NCBI GenBank assembly: GCA_012845835.1
Contig: JABAKD010000005.1
Span: 11,576,705-11,640,704 of the forward strand
Direction of reading: 5' to 3'
Origin: Undaria pinnatifida
Taxonomy: Eukaryota; Sar; Phaeophyceae; Laminariales; Alariaceae
DNA length: 64,000 bases
Of this stretch, positions 54,001 through 64,000 are shown piece after piece (the first letter of the stretch is position 1; every line of letters starts with the position of its first letter). The notes under the pieces are model-generated. The model was not told the origin of the DNA, searched no databases, and saw nothing but the letters and a program-made list of their open reading frames with translations. Made by a program: the position numbers and the translations under genes.

Positions 54001-55008
54001 CACCGTATATCAGGAGATACGACTCGAACCTGGTTTTGAAACCGGCGATTTCGGTAAAAAAAAATTGGGGGGGCTACCGTAGAACCACTCAGCAATATCG
54101 TATCGACGTTCAGGGGACACAATGAAAATACTCACGCTCTAACTTGCACGGAGCCGAGTTGGTGACGGAGCATAGCTCCGATATCACCCCAGCGCAGCAG
54201 TTACTGCCCCACAATGTGTTGTTGGTTGCACACCCATCACCGCCGCACGGATCGCAGCCGAGGACGCAGCAGACGGTGCCCATGTTGTTTTCAAGGCCGA
54301 CGAGGCCGTTGCTGCAGGTCGTATTTGGTGTCGCCACTGCTCGGACATAGCATCCAGTGTCGAACGGCGAGTAACGTGCGGTGGGAGTGAGAGACGCAAT
54401 AAGATGCAAGCGCGCGTGGCGGAGATTTTTCGACACGAAATGCGCAATGGAGTACAGGAAAAAAGGATAACGGAGGTTCCTTGGAGACTACGAAATGCCC
54501 TTGGTTGCGCCAAGGGTCCGAAACGTCGCCCTCGCTTCCAAGATTTCGTTCCAATGTCGGTTGTGAAATGTGTGGTAGACAGCAGGTTGCGTCAATGGCA
54601 AAACAAACAAAACGCACATTTTGCGCATAAAGGTTCACACCATTCCAGACAACAGACAGCAGCTACTCCCACACCAAAATAAGAGGTCCAGTCTTGCAAA
54701 GAACGGCACGGATCACTACCTTTCCACAGAAATAGCAACTTCACCATACCATTCGACTTTGAGGGGAAACAATGATAAAGGCTCGTCTGGAGTGGCCAAC
54801 ACGTCATCCAACCTGCACGAAGCAGAATTGGTGTCAGAGCAGTTCAACAATAGAGTATCTTCGCAGCAGTCACTACTAGCAGATAATCCAGTGGTGTTTG
54901 CACACTTGTCACCACTGCACCGATCGCAGACGAGGACGCAGCAGACGGTACCGTTAGTACTCTCAAGGCTGACTAGGCCGTTGCTGAAGGTTGTGTTTGA
55001 CATCGTCA
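50591..55008 (-). CDS. Cys-rich modular surface protein with C-terminal anchor, 5' incomplete
   Basis: On the minus strand, exons 54336-54136 and 51024-50591 join in frame through phase-1 sites with GT-AG ends. A third homologous module lies upstream at about 55008-54803 but appears worn. Each module has the pattern C..NG..CC...C..C...C...CC...C...PC, seen as GTVCCVLGCDPCGGDGC and GTICCAATFNGVCGSPGCG. The last exon continues into a Ser/Thr-rich stalk and a hydrophobic C-terminal segment (VGVIATLSAMTCGMFAMYVL) ending ARR, suggesting a type I membrane anchor. Modules of this pattern are common in brown algal secreted proteins; their function is unknown to me. The signal peptide and first exons were not found. 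Confidence 0.65.
51025..53184. other. intron (inferred) with G-rich and other repeats
   Basis: Part of a roughly 3.1-kb intron of the Cys-rich gene. From 51340 to 51480 a loose repeat with GGGGGTGATA recurs about every 30 bp with G runs up to 11. At 52970-53130 a unit of about 78 bp (AAGTCRCCRTCC...CACAACAA) occurs twice. No coding sequence is recognised. Confidence 0.55.
53185..53418. mobile_element. MITE family C, copy 3
   Basis: Left end GACGCATGCTACGGTAGAGG; right end, reversed, GCTTGCTACGATAGGGGTGC. The interior GAATGACGGGG and TGATCTCCCAAATTGGAG are shared with the other copies. It lies in the intron of the Cys-rich gene. Confidence 0.85.
53857..54084. mobile_element. MITE family B, copy 2
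   Basis: 228 bp with clean inverted ends TTCTACGATAGCCCCCCCAA and TTGGGGGGGCTACCGTAGAA (20 bp, one mismatch). Non-coding. It sits 50 bp downstream of a Cys-module exon, within the intron. No target-site duplication is evident. Confidence 0.92.
54136..54336 (-). CDS. Cys-module exon (201 bp, phase 1-1)
   Basis: Acceptor GTCCGAGCAG and donor GAGC|GTGAGT. Exactly 67 codons in symmetric phase 1, encoding TTCSNGLVGLENNMGTVCC, LGCDPCGGDGC, SNCCAG and SAPCKLE. All the expected cysteines are present. Confidence 0.78.
54803..55008 (-). pseudogene. duplicated Cys-module exon, donor lost
   Basis: Homologous along its length to 54136-54336, and flanks are also similar (ACAATGA on the 3' side), so exon and surroundings were duplicated together. 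It encodes GTVCCVLVCDRCSGDKC and SDCCEDTLLLNC. One early Cys has become Phe (TTFSNG). The homologous donor position reads GATGACGTG, with no phase-1 GT, so splicing to the next module would break the frame. Confidence 0.65.
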
Positions 55009-55169
55009 CTGCTCCGATATAGCATCCAGATTCAAACGGCGAATACCGTGCAATGGAAGCACGAGGCCGGATCCGCGCGTAGCGCGTTGTTGCCGTACGG
55101 AAGGTGCAATGGATTGGGGTATGTTTGTTGACTCCTACGAAGCGTAGAGAGCTTACCCAATGCACAAGC

Positions 55170-56390
55170 AGCCGTGGGGTGGTGGGTCAGCAGCAGGTAG
55201 ATCAGTGCATCGTAAATATTCTATATTATTACGGCTCCATGCCCGGGTGCAACGTGGAGCGAAGAAGGCTCACTCGGTAGAAGAAGAAGGAGGAGGAGTG
55301 ACGGCTACACAGGCCGGGACATATTCCTTCATCATCATATCCTGCTACCATGTAGCCAACTTACCACTGGAAACCCCAACTCTACCCATCCGTCATGATA
55401 GCCGTATCATATTCAAGCATACAATCAACAGCTTCCCTGCTTCGTAAATGATACGGCACGATGCTATAATATCATATCATCAGGGTAAAATGATTCATTG
55501 AAAAATACGGTCCATCAAATATTCTCCGAGCACTACTGTGACAAGAAATATAAATTACAGAACCACAGTCCTTGAAAAACACCCCATAAATCTATAGACA
55601 CAATTCAGTTACTTGTATAGTATCCAACATCAATCTTCGCGAACCTAAGATCCAAGTTGTGCAATCTTAAGTTAATAAACAAAAAATCCCAAATCTCAAA
55701 TCTTTAGACCGAAAACTCAAATCTTGAATCAAAATTCCAAAATGCGACAACTCAAACATAGGCCCTATAATCAGCGCCCAGCCTTCCATATGAAACGGTT
55801 ATCAGCTCCAAAGAATGTGTGTGCCAACAAGTGTGATCGGACAGCAGGCTCAAAACTCGCTTTTGATTAAGAAAAACGCCCCGGCAGGGTACATAGCAAA
55901 TATTCACTAAGATTCCAAATGCTCAAAACCAGAAAAAAAATGTCATACTAGACAATGCAAGCGTGAAAAGGTAGACTATAACTACAGTAGTCAAAGAAAC
56001 AGATACTTGCTTCCCAAAAAAACATGCTCTCCTAAAAGTACCAAATAGAAGATTATGCAGAATCCTCATCCGCTTTTAAAATCAAGAAACATCAAAGTTC
56101 CAATCAGCTCGCGAAAAAGCCAGTCGCCCTCGGGTTCAGACGTATCGTCGACTTAGAAACCGTTTTCGATGTGATCGAGCCTTGACCCTCATCCGCTTTC
56201 AAAATTGAAGTAACATCAAAAGTCCGTTCAGCTCGCGAAAAAGTGAGTTTCCTCGGGTTCAGACGTATCAAACTCGTCAAGTTTGAAACCATTTTCGAAA
56301 TTAATGGGCGTTCCCTAATCTACTAAATGAGTAAACGAATCCTAACCCAAACAAGCGGTAACAGGTGGGCGTGACCTATCCTTGAAGGAC
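55170..56390. other. AT-rich DNA, no gene recognised
   Basis: Upstream of the Cys-rich gene fragment. It should contain that gene's missing 5' exons or promoter, but no signal peptide or further module was seen. Two similar stretches with TCATCCGCTTT and CAGCTCGCGAAAAAG (about 56067 and 56188) form a short duplication. Confidence 0.5.
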
Positions 56391-56393
56391 ATA

Positions 56394-57490
56394 TACTAAA
56401 CGGTTTGGCTCAGCTGGGTCTCACTCCTGGGCTATGTTGAAACCATAGACTGGTTACGCAAGCCTGACCCCGCACAGTATACCACAACCGTTGCCGTCCC
56501 CATATCCGGGATTCTCCAGATGTTAGAAAAGTGTCAGGTCCAATTCACAAAGTGTAAGCTAAACGATTTGTCTCAGCTGGGTCTCACTCCTGGAATGTGA
56601 TGAAACCATAGACTGACTACGCAAGGCTGACCCCGGGTAGTTTACCAAAACCGTCGCTGTCCCCATTTCCCAGGATTCTCCAAATGTTAGAAAAGTGCGG
56701 GTCCAATTCACAAAGTGTAAACTAAACGATTTGGCTCTGCTGGTCTCACTACTGGGCTTGGTTGAGAAAACCATAGGCTGATTACGCAGGACAGACCCTG
56801 GGTAGTTTACCAAAACCGTTGCCGTCCCCGAGCCCCAAAATCTTATCTTTTCAGCTCATTATATACGCCATATCGTCCATCATCCGTGAAACGAAAACGA
56901 AAAATCTCACCTATCCTTATCAAACTGTAGAAACAGCGAACCTATAGTACGAAATCATGCGATATTTGAACATCCTCAAAAATCAAGTGTTCGTCATAAG
57001 AGGTAGCAGGTAGGCGTGACCCATCCCTGAAGAATATACACTAAACAGTTTGGCTCAACTGGGTCTCACTCCTGGGCTGTGTTGAGAAAACCATACGTAG
57101 ACTGATTACGCAAGGCTGACCCCGCGCAGTTTACCAAAACCGTTGCAGTCCCCATATCCAAGGATTCTCCAGATGTTAGAAAAGTGTCCGGTCCAATTCA
57201 CAAAGTGTAAACTAAACGATTTGGCTCTGATGGTCGCACTACTAGGCTTGGTTGAGAAAACCAAAGGCTGATTACGCGCGACCGACCCCGCGTAGTTTAC
57301 CAAAATCGTTGCCGTCCCCGAGCCCCAAAATGTCATCCTTTCAGCCCATAATATACGCCATATCGTCCATCATCCGTGAAACGAAAACGAATACTCTAAA
57401 TATCCCTATCAAACCGTAGAAACAGCGAACCTATCGCACGAAATCATGCGATATTTGAACATCCTCAAAAATCTAGTGTTCGTCACAAAT
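56394..57490. repeat. higher-order tandem repeat
   Basis: Monomers of about 162-171 bp start with TAAACGRTTTGGCTC at 56398, 56560, 56723, 57042 and 57213. Each block ends in a longer tail with TATATACGCCATATCGTCC (near 56861 and 57350). The whole block, monomers plus tail, is duplicated, the second block having one fewer monomer. Non-coding. Confidence 0.88.
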
Positions 57491-59010
57491 CTCCGTAAAA
57501 GCGAAAATACCACCTGAAGTCTTCTAGTGCACCTTCCTCGGCCATTTCGTGTATCTTTTTATAGACAGCTTTCGCAACGCCCGGACGTCGCTGGTTAGCA
57601 ATCCACAAGCATTCGCTCGCGAAAAAATCCAGTTGCGCTCGGGTCCAGCCTTATCGAACTCGTCGAGTTTAAGACCGTTCTCGAGCGGGTTTCTCCTACC
57701 CGATCGAACGCATATCCCAATCCACAGAAAATCCCGCAACAAGTCATTATACTTCAGAGTTGACTCGGCACCTGTTTGATGCCGGTATACAGTATAGCAC
57801 GAATTCAACCGCGTGCTTGTTTCTGTTCAAGAGCACCGATAAATCAGAGCGCAAACGCCTCGCAGGTCACGAGGTTTTCTGTCGGGAGTCAATTTATTCC
57901 GCAGGATTCTTCCCGAAAAAGTGACACGTAGTATCACAGTGCTGCAAGAGTGCTAGTCCATGCTGCTACTTGATAAGCTACCGAGATAAAGAAATAACGG
58001 TTCTTTCAACTGTTTGAGAACCTTGACTAAAACGGGTATACGGAATACGGTACTAGGTCAACTCCAAAACAAACGCAGGAATATTGGCCATTATCGACTT
58101 TATGGACTCAGAATGCCCACATGCTACGTACATAAAATGTTTGAGCACCTGTGGAATATAAGAGCTTTACCAGTAATAATCTACCCCATTCCCCCTGCTC
58201 ATTATTTTTGGGCCGGCGTACAGATACCGCTCACCATGGCACTCTGCGCACGTGCATGATGAGAGCGGAGGGAGTTCAGGAAAGATCTACCAAGAGAGGC
58301 CCTGAACATAATCATATGATCAATCATTGTCCAGCAAAGCCTGTCGGACTACGATATCATATTTATACCACAAGTAGTAGGTACGTCGTATAACGGGCTC
58401 ATGATCAGGGTGGAATATTCGGTTTAACGAGAAGAAGACATCCTCATATTTCCACCGCATATATTGCCCTATAAAACGCGAGTAATACTATGCTTGCTCA
58501 CTACCGGTTTCTTCATTTCGTGTACCGCACTATGCTAAATTGCTGTTGAATTTGACAACGAGCTGTTCTGAAAGCGGCCAGCATTGTAACAAACAAAATA
58601 ATAGGTATGTGGCATCATCTGTCGTGCGTACCCAAAATATAATACTACTGGTGCCCTACAGCCATCAACCGTCACCAATTTATCTGTAAAACCGGATAAC
58701 GTTTACATCTCGTTCCAGGTACGTATCGTCCGGTCCTTTAGGAAAATACGGTACGACCGGAATATAAAAAAATGTCTCTGAGATGGCGATTTTTTCTTCT
58801 CTTTGGTACGTGAGGGCAAATGGTTGATTGAAAACAAACCAACCCACACAGTGGTAGAGCACAAATCCCACAGACGACAGGCAGAAAATAAGGCTGTCAC
58901 AATCAAGCGCTTACTACTGTTGACATATTTCATTATTCAACTCGTCAATCGTTTTGCATCCTGTGGGATTAACAGGTTAATCAGCAGAGCTATCATACCA
59001 CCAACAATTA
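57491..59010. other. no gene recognised
   Basis: Short open frames on both strands; the longest is 94 codons (57808-57524 minus), with no recognisable domain. Confidence 0.5.
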
Positions 59011-59170
59011 GAACATGCTACGACAGAGGCAGCACTTTTCGTCTGAAATATTTTCTGAATGACGGAGCTTCTTAACCCAAACTCGTCGGAAACAGTTTCT
59101 TTTTTGTGCAAGTATTGCGGCAGATTGACATGACGTCACGTAAAATACGTAGCGGAATGCTGCCTAGGTC
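59011..59170. mobile_element. MITE family C, copy 4, partial
   Basis: Left end CATGCTACGACAGAGGCAGC and interior TTTTCTGAATGACGGAGCTTC, CTTAACCCAAACTCGTCGG match the family. The right terminal repeat is missing. Confidence 0.75.
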
Positions 59171-60500
59171 TGTACAACTCCAGTTAGCCTAGAAATCGTA
59201 TCGCTCATGGTCTCAGTCCCAAAACACACAAAACCAAACGAGGGAAAAAGGAACCTGAACTTGATCTGACACGAGCGTGAGTGACTGCGAACCGATCCTG
59301 AGTACTGCGATCGTTACCGTAAGGTATTGTTGGACGTTTCATCTGGACATGTGTTATGCAGCACTGGCGCTTGGAAGAGGACTGCGTGAGACATGACTGG
59401 TGCTTGCAGGCAGCTGTCGTAACACGCAGACGGGAGGAATCAGCCTGAAGGGATACAAGGAGGAAAAAACACTAGAAGCGGTGAGAGACTAGGGACAAGG
59501 AATTGGAAACCTGGGTGCGTGTGTCTAAATTAGCTCTTATCCGTCGTTACATGGGGCTGGGATCGGTGTGGGTTGGTAATCTCGCTTGACGCAGGTAGAA
59601 GTACAGCTGTGAATGCTATGGTAGAAGTACAGCAGCAAGCCGGGCCATGTTTGGTTGAAATTCATAAAATGATGTATGGAAAATATTCTGGGCAGTCTAA
59701 ATATGAATGCTATTGCGGGATGTTGAAGAAAGTTCCAAAACAGTTCAACTCTATCTTATCATGTTCAAAATTACATTTGAAGCTGTGTCATGAACCCCAT
59801 ACGCTTCAGGTTAACCACAGGCAGACACCTCAGAAATAGAAACAGCATGCCGCATGAGTGATGATAATCGGTGGTCGTTATCTCTAGATAATGGAGGCGA
59901 GGAATTAGACGCTGTCCAGTTTATTATACAAAATGAGGTAGTCGCGTAGTACATGCTACGTACAGCAGTACAGAGAGCAAACGAGATTCTCCCCTCTTTG
60001 GCTCACTTCTTTTTTGTCTGCGATGTAGACGAAACATTGGTATGCATCATTGGTATCTATTCATGCATTTTTTGCTTTCATTGCTTTCGTGATCGTACAT
60101 ACTCTTACGACGAGTACTTCTGTATTGTTGTACCAGGTATGCCATCGTGCTGTATACGCGCGTATCATATGTTCTGTATGCCGTTGCAGGTTGTGGCAGT
60201 TCAGATGTCCGCAGTGTGGCACGAGTAGTGTGGTGCTGTCTTCGTGTTGGGCATGTAGGATACAGTAGTGCACGTATGCCCTCTGACTGGTTTAAAATGC
60301 GCCAAAATCAGTTGAAAGCTACACAGAGTAAACAAATCCAGGAGGCTGGCCAATGGCATGTGTCTTGGCGTGTGATATGTACTTGGTTTTAGTACTGTTT
60401 CTGTTTTGACACCAAACTGACCAGGTAAACCTGATTTTGCCTAAAAAAATATTTTCTTCGTTTTGTGTATCAGTACGTACTCAATCGAAAAGAGATGCAT
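59171..60500. other. no gene recognised
   Basis: Contains an 88-codon plus frame (59573-59839) with several Cys (YECYCGMLKKVPKQF) that I cannot place in a family. Nothing else is supported. Confidence 0.45.
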
Positions 60501-60502
60501 AC

Positions 60503-61390
60503 AGCAAGCGAGAGCCATCCATGCCGCTGTGTTCCCCCCCCCCCCCCCCCCCCTCCAACGCCCCCTCTTTCCCGACCACCTGCACGATCGCCTAGACCTA
60601 GCACCACGCGTATGACAAGCTGATACATATCTTTGATCTCACAGCCGAAGTGTATTTGAATATTATTTGTGACCTGAACCTCCTAAAAAAACTCCCCCCC
60701 CCCCCCTCTTGCTCTCCCTTACTCAAACGCCCCACCAAATAAATATCGAAATCCGCCACATTAATAAACACTTCACGCACAGGATATCACCTCATTATCT
60801 TTCGAGAGCCATCCATGCCGCTGTGTCCCCCCCCCCCCCTCCCCGCCTCGAACGCCCCCTTCTTCCCCATCACCCGCACCTTCGCCTAGACCTAGCACCA
60901 CACGTATAACAAACCCCTCACCTAAAGCCCTTCCCCCCCCCCCCCCCCCGCCCCCCCCCCCGCCCCCACCCTCCCCCCCCAACCCATCCCAACCCCACCC
61001 CCTCGAACACTCCACCCTCTCTCTACTCACTGATTGTACGACTTACCCCAGGATATACATGATAAACTGATGTATTATTTAAAAAAATGTCACATTTATC
61101 CCCTCGAAATAATGTATAGTTTCCAGGCACATATCGAGCTGCCCCCCCCCCCCCCCCCCCCCCCGCCCCCAATAATATACTGGTGCCAAAACCGTCAGAT
61201 TTATCCCCTCGAAAGGATTTATAGCTTACATGCACAAATTGCCCCTTTCCCCCCCCCCGCCCCCCGCCCCCCTCCAAACCCGCTCGCTTTTGATCAAAAC
61301 CAGGCCCCCCCTTTCCCTTCACAGCTGTCAGATTTTGTCCCCCTCAGAAACGGGTTTTATAGTTTCCGCGCACAGACTGACTAAAATCAT
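60503..61390. repeat. C-rich tandem repeats
   Basis: GAGAGCCATCCATGCCGCTG with a long C run occurs at about 60503 and 60803, a duplication of about 300 bp. From 61083, three units with TTTATCCCCTCGAAA or similar, followed by TATAGYTT and a C run, recur about every 115-130 bp. C runs reach about 22. The minus strand is therefore G-rich and could form quadruplexes. Run lengths are likely to be inaccurate. Confidence 0.85.
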
Positions 61391-61880
61391 CCTGTTGACC
61401 CTGATAGCTACACTGTAGCTGTAAGGGGAGTCGCCGACCTATATCCTTAATGAGGACAAACAACTCGTAATGCGCGCGATCGGAGTATCACACACAGCTT
61501 GCAAAGATGAGTTTCGACGAAATCTTCGATCTCACAGCTGGAGTGTATTTTAATTTTTATAATATCCGTGAACCATTTTTTTCAAATTTTGAACCGGGAA
61601 AGGAGGATCGTCATCACTGATTACGAGTAAGTTCGTACGTGATAAATCACTTCAGGAATGATAATGGCCTTGCGTTCACCATACAGGTTAAAACTGAGTT
61701 CGGGTCTGTTAAATGATCTACATTTGATGCATACTGTTTGTGAGACGATCACAAGACAAGGGTTTTTTTGCAGGCAATTTGGTTTTGGCCTTTGTGATGG
61801 GGATTTTGTGTCTTCGCAGGTTCTACAAGCACTGCAAGGTCGTTCTCAGAGGTGTTCGAGGAGTAGTGATACTGCAAACT
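61391..61880. other. no gene recognised
   Basis: A 76-codon plus frame (61658-61888) has no recognised domain. Confidence 0.4.
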
Positions 61881-61884
61881 GGTT

Positions 61885-62215
61885 CTAGTTTTTAGTTTTC
61901 TATGGGGAATGTAACCCTTTCTATAGCTGCTCTTTGTCATGCTTATAACTTACCGGAATTGGAAACATGGTTTAGGTTCTAGTTTTACATTTTTTATGGG
62001 AAATGTAAGCATTTCTGCAGCTGCTCTTTGTCATGCCAAGAACTTACCGGAATTAATTGGGAACATGGTTTAGGGACATTATCATATTGGAAATTGAAGG
62101 GGAAGCTCGATAAGTACGTTGGAATTTTGAGGATTGTAAAGAATACATTAATAGGGGGAAATCTCGATAAGTACGTTGGAATTTTCAGGATTGTAAAAAT
62201 AAATGCACTAATACT
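61885..62215. repeat. two adjacent tandem duplications
   Basis: A unit of about 95-100 bp with AGCTGCTCTTTGTCATGC and ACTTACCGGAATT occurs twice (61885-62075). Directly after it a 57-bp unit with CTCGATAAGTACGTTGGAAT occurs at 62106 and 62163. Confidence 0.88.
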
Positions 62216-63160
62216 AATCAATGGAAACAAAATTGCAGTGGAGCTACATACATCTGGGGAGCTACAATACATGTACTTTCAAGGCGCCTAGCAATTTACT
62301 ACTAGTAGTTATGGATGAATATATGTCGACCTTAGTAGTTTTATCGATTGCTATTCTATGTATGGATGCTTATACCTCGATAGATGTTTACAAAATGATA
62401 GATTCTGCTGTTCCAAATTCGCTCAGATAATGTGCCAAGGATGTACAACAATGACAGATATAGCTAATGTCTTTTTCGTCTTGTTTCGTTTTTATTCTCT
62501 TTTCTTTCCTTTCCTTCATCTTCTTTTCTTTTCTTTGTTTCTTTTTCTCCAATTGACTTATGCCTGTCGTGCGTATGCGTAGTGATAGATACTACGTGTA
62601 ATATATACGCGGTAGTCTTCCTTGGGTGACAATCGGAATATTTGGTTTCTCCAGGCGTGAGTAGTGAGACGTATGCACAGGCCTGGACCTGGCACATCGT
62701 AGACTGACTCCCGATTTCACTTTTATATGTTTCTGGTGGAGGCATGAATTGCGTCAGCTGTGATGTATGCGTGTACCACCTTGGGTTGTGTGTGTTTTTC
62801 CCTGGGGTATTCCTCAGCTCCAGAGTGACTGGAGCCTGTCCTGTGACCACGGACTTGATTATGCGAGTTAATGTGAGAACAACAACAACAATGCCTACAA
62901 TTAGATTGATGTGTGTTAGATACCTAAGGAATTCCACACGTTACTCTGTTAGTAAAGACTCGAGCTTTCGAAGGGTTGCATTTATATTTATAAGACGACA
63001 ACTCTCGATAAACCAGGAAGGTAAATATACATGTGCTCGAAACCTTTCACCACCCCTTTTTCCCACCCAACTTGTCCCAAGCCACTGTTTATACCCTTTT
63101 GGTGGAGATAAGTCGGTGTTGCTAGACTCCATCGATCCCCTAGACTCACCTCGTCTCCCT
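62216..63160. other. no gene established
   Basis: Includes a strand-biased pyrimidine tract (62465-62550). A minus frame (62937-62464) begins with a hydrophobic stretch (LIVGIVVVVLTLT) that could be a signal anchor, but nothing downstream resembles a known protein. A plus frame of similar length overlaps it. Confidence 0.4.
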
Positions 63161-63164
63161 AGAC

Positions 63165-63335
63165 TACATCGTTGGATACCATCTTCACCTTGTACCACAC
63201 AGCTTCGTCGAGTACATCGTGTACCACGCAGGCTCATCGAGTCCGTCGCATACTGAACAGCTCCATTCGTCGGGTACAACACAGCGTCGTCGCGTCCGTC
63301 GTGTGCTACACAACTTCGTCGAGTTCATGTTACTC
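63165..63335. repeat. degenerate 40-bp repeat
   Basis: Units with GTACMACRCAGC and TCGTCGAGT or close variants recur about four times. Confidence 0.65.
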
Positions 63336-63455
63336 TACACGACAGCAAAGCGAGAGTTTTCGTCAAAGGGAAACGGGCGGCGTCCCGGGGAGGGAGGGAG
63401 GAGTGATTGAAGGAAAGAAAATTGCAATAAGAGTGGGGCCGTCTGGGGACCGTTT

Positions 63456-63935
63456 AGCGCACCTTACCCGAGGGGAGACCCACCACGGGAGGCCCGCCAC
63501 AGAGCGGCCGGGCTGGAGGCCCACCACAGGGCGGCCAGGTTGGATGGGATCCACAGAGTGGTGCAGGACAAGAGGCAGCAGGACCGGTAAATCCTGTAAG
63601 AGCGGGAGGCGGGTACAATCAGATGTCCCCTCCCTGCCTACCGTCGCCTTTTGGAATCAGAGGACGATGGGGTCCACCGGCAGCCCCAAGAGGAGTACGT
63701 TTCGAACCCTAGATCGCGTTAGGGACCTCCGAGGGTGCCAAGGTCGCCGCACCAACAACAACCAAGGTTTTCCGGCCAACAGCAGCCAGGGTTTGCGGGT
63801 CAACAGCAGTCAGGGGTCGCTGGCCAACAACAGTCAGGCTTCACTGGTCAACAGCAGCCAGAGTACATCAGACCAGCGGAAGGTCAGGGGTAGCAGGTAC
63901 CGTGGGGTGGTCAACCATGATGCAGGGGTGGGGAC
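63456..63935 (+). CDS. Gly/Pro/Gln-rich repeat protein fragment (uncertain)
   Basis: After a TAG at about 63454 one plus frame reads as a low-complexity sequence (GGPPQSGRAGGPPQGGQVGW) ending at a stop near 63704. From about 63750 another frame reads as four tandem units of GQQQ(P/S)G(F/V) on a 30-bp period, ending EYIRPAEGQG and a stop. A third frame is open throughout 63172-63996 with no family pattern. The two pieces may be exons of one gene or one frameshifted gene. The window ends before more can be seen. Confidence 0.3.
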
Positions 63936-64000
63936 ACCAGGGAGGACAACCACCCTTCCCACTAGGAAGTGGTGGATCGCAGATCGGACGGCCTAATCCG

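Noticed and set aside
56394..57490. CRISPR-like array
   Set aside because: Repeat units are over 160 bp with no unique spacers of uniform size, in a eukaryotic context.
60773..61322. Gly-rich open frames on the minus strand
   Set aside because: They are translations of poly-G/C runs whose lengths are probably inaccurate.
62464..63256. Overlapping frames of 157 and 170 codons on opposite strands
   Set aside because: One begins with a hydrophobic stretch, but neither has a family pattern. The left part is a simple pyrimidine tract.

Overview
This window is nuclear DNA of a eukaryote, most likely a brown alga (Phaeophyceae, Ectocarpus-like). That assignment rests on recognising protein families by eye: a multi-exon membrane protein with Pmp-like repeats, a GCC2/GCC3-like Cys module and a multipass C-terminus; Cys-rich extracellular modules; a Ty3 gag/integrase of a type I associate with brown algae; and a NADAR domain of the same flavour. 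Host genes are split by GT-AG introns and there are no operons, rRNA genes or CRISPR arrays. Most of the 64 kb is transposable elements and tandem repeats.

Layout. 1-3517 is the 3' part of a decayed Ty1/copia element on the plus strand, ending in a stub of its LTR. That stub is interrupted by a 270-bp LTR-like insert (3518-3787). 4643-12918 is a decayed Ty3-type region on the minus strand: Gag with a CCHC knuckle (about 12.9-10.4 kb), a repeat-rich segment carrying a degenerate NADAR domain (about 9.1-8.0 kb), then integrase and a chromo/Tudor-like tail (7.1-4.6 kb). No reverse transcriptase is recognisable between Gag and integrase. 12.95-15.7 kb is minisatellite-rich non-coding DNA. A MITE (15700-15955), a second copy of the 270-bp insert (16007-16279) and a copia LTR (16280-16702) follow.

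From 19.5 to 37.4 kb a plus-strand host gene can be assembled from seven phase-consistent exons. They encode Pmp-like beta-helix repeats, a Cys-rich GCC2/GCC3-like module and about eight membrane spans. Its 5' end is not found. One intron of about 11.7 kb is filled with satellites and MITEs. A complete but frame-broken copia element (39800-46724, minus strand) has both LTRs and a 5-bp target-site duplication. A minus-strand gene fragment (50591 to about 55008) encodes repeated Cys-rich modules and a C-terminal membrane anchor. The last 9 kb holds tandem arrays, C-rich tracts and a Gly/Pro/Gln-rich repeat segment cut by the window edge.

The host genes look like surface proteins: one a repeat-bearing multipass receptor or channel-like protein, one an anchored Cys-rich protein. 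The most unusual locus is the NADAR domain lying co-oriented between Gag and integrase of the Ty3-type region.
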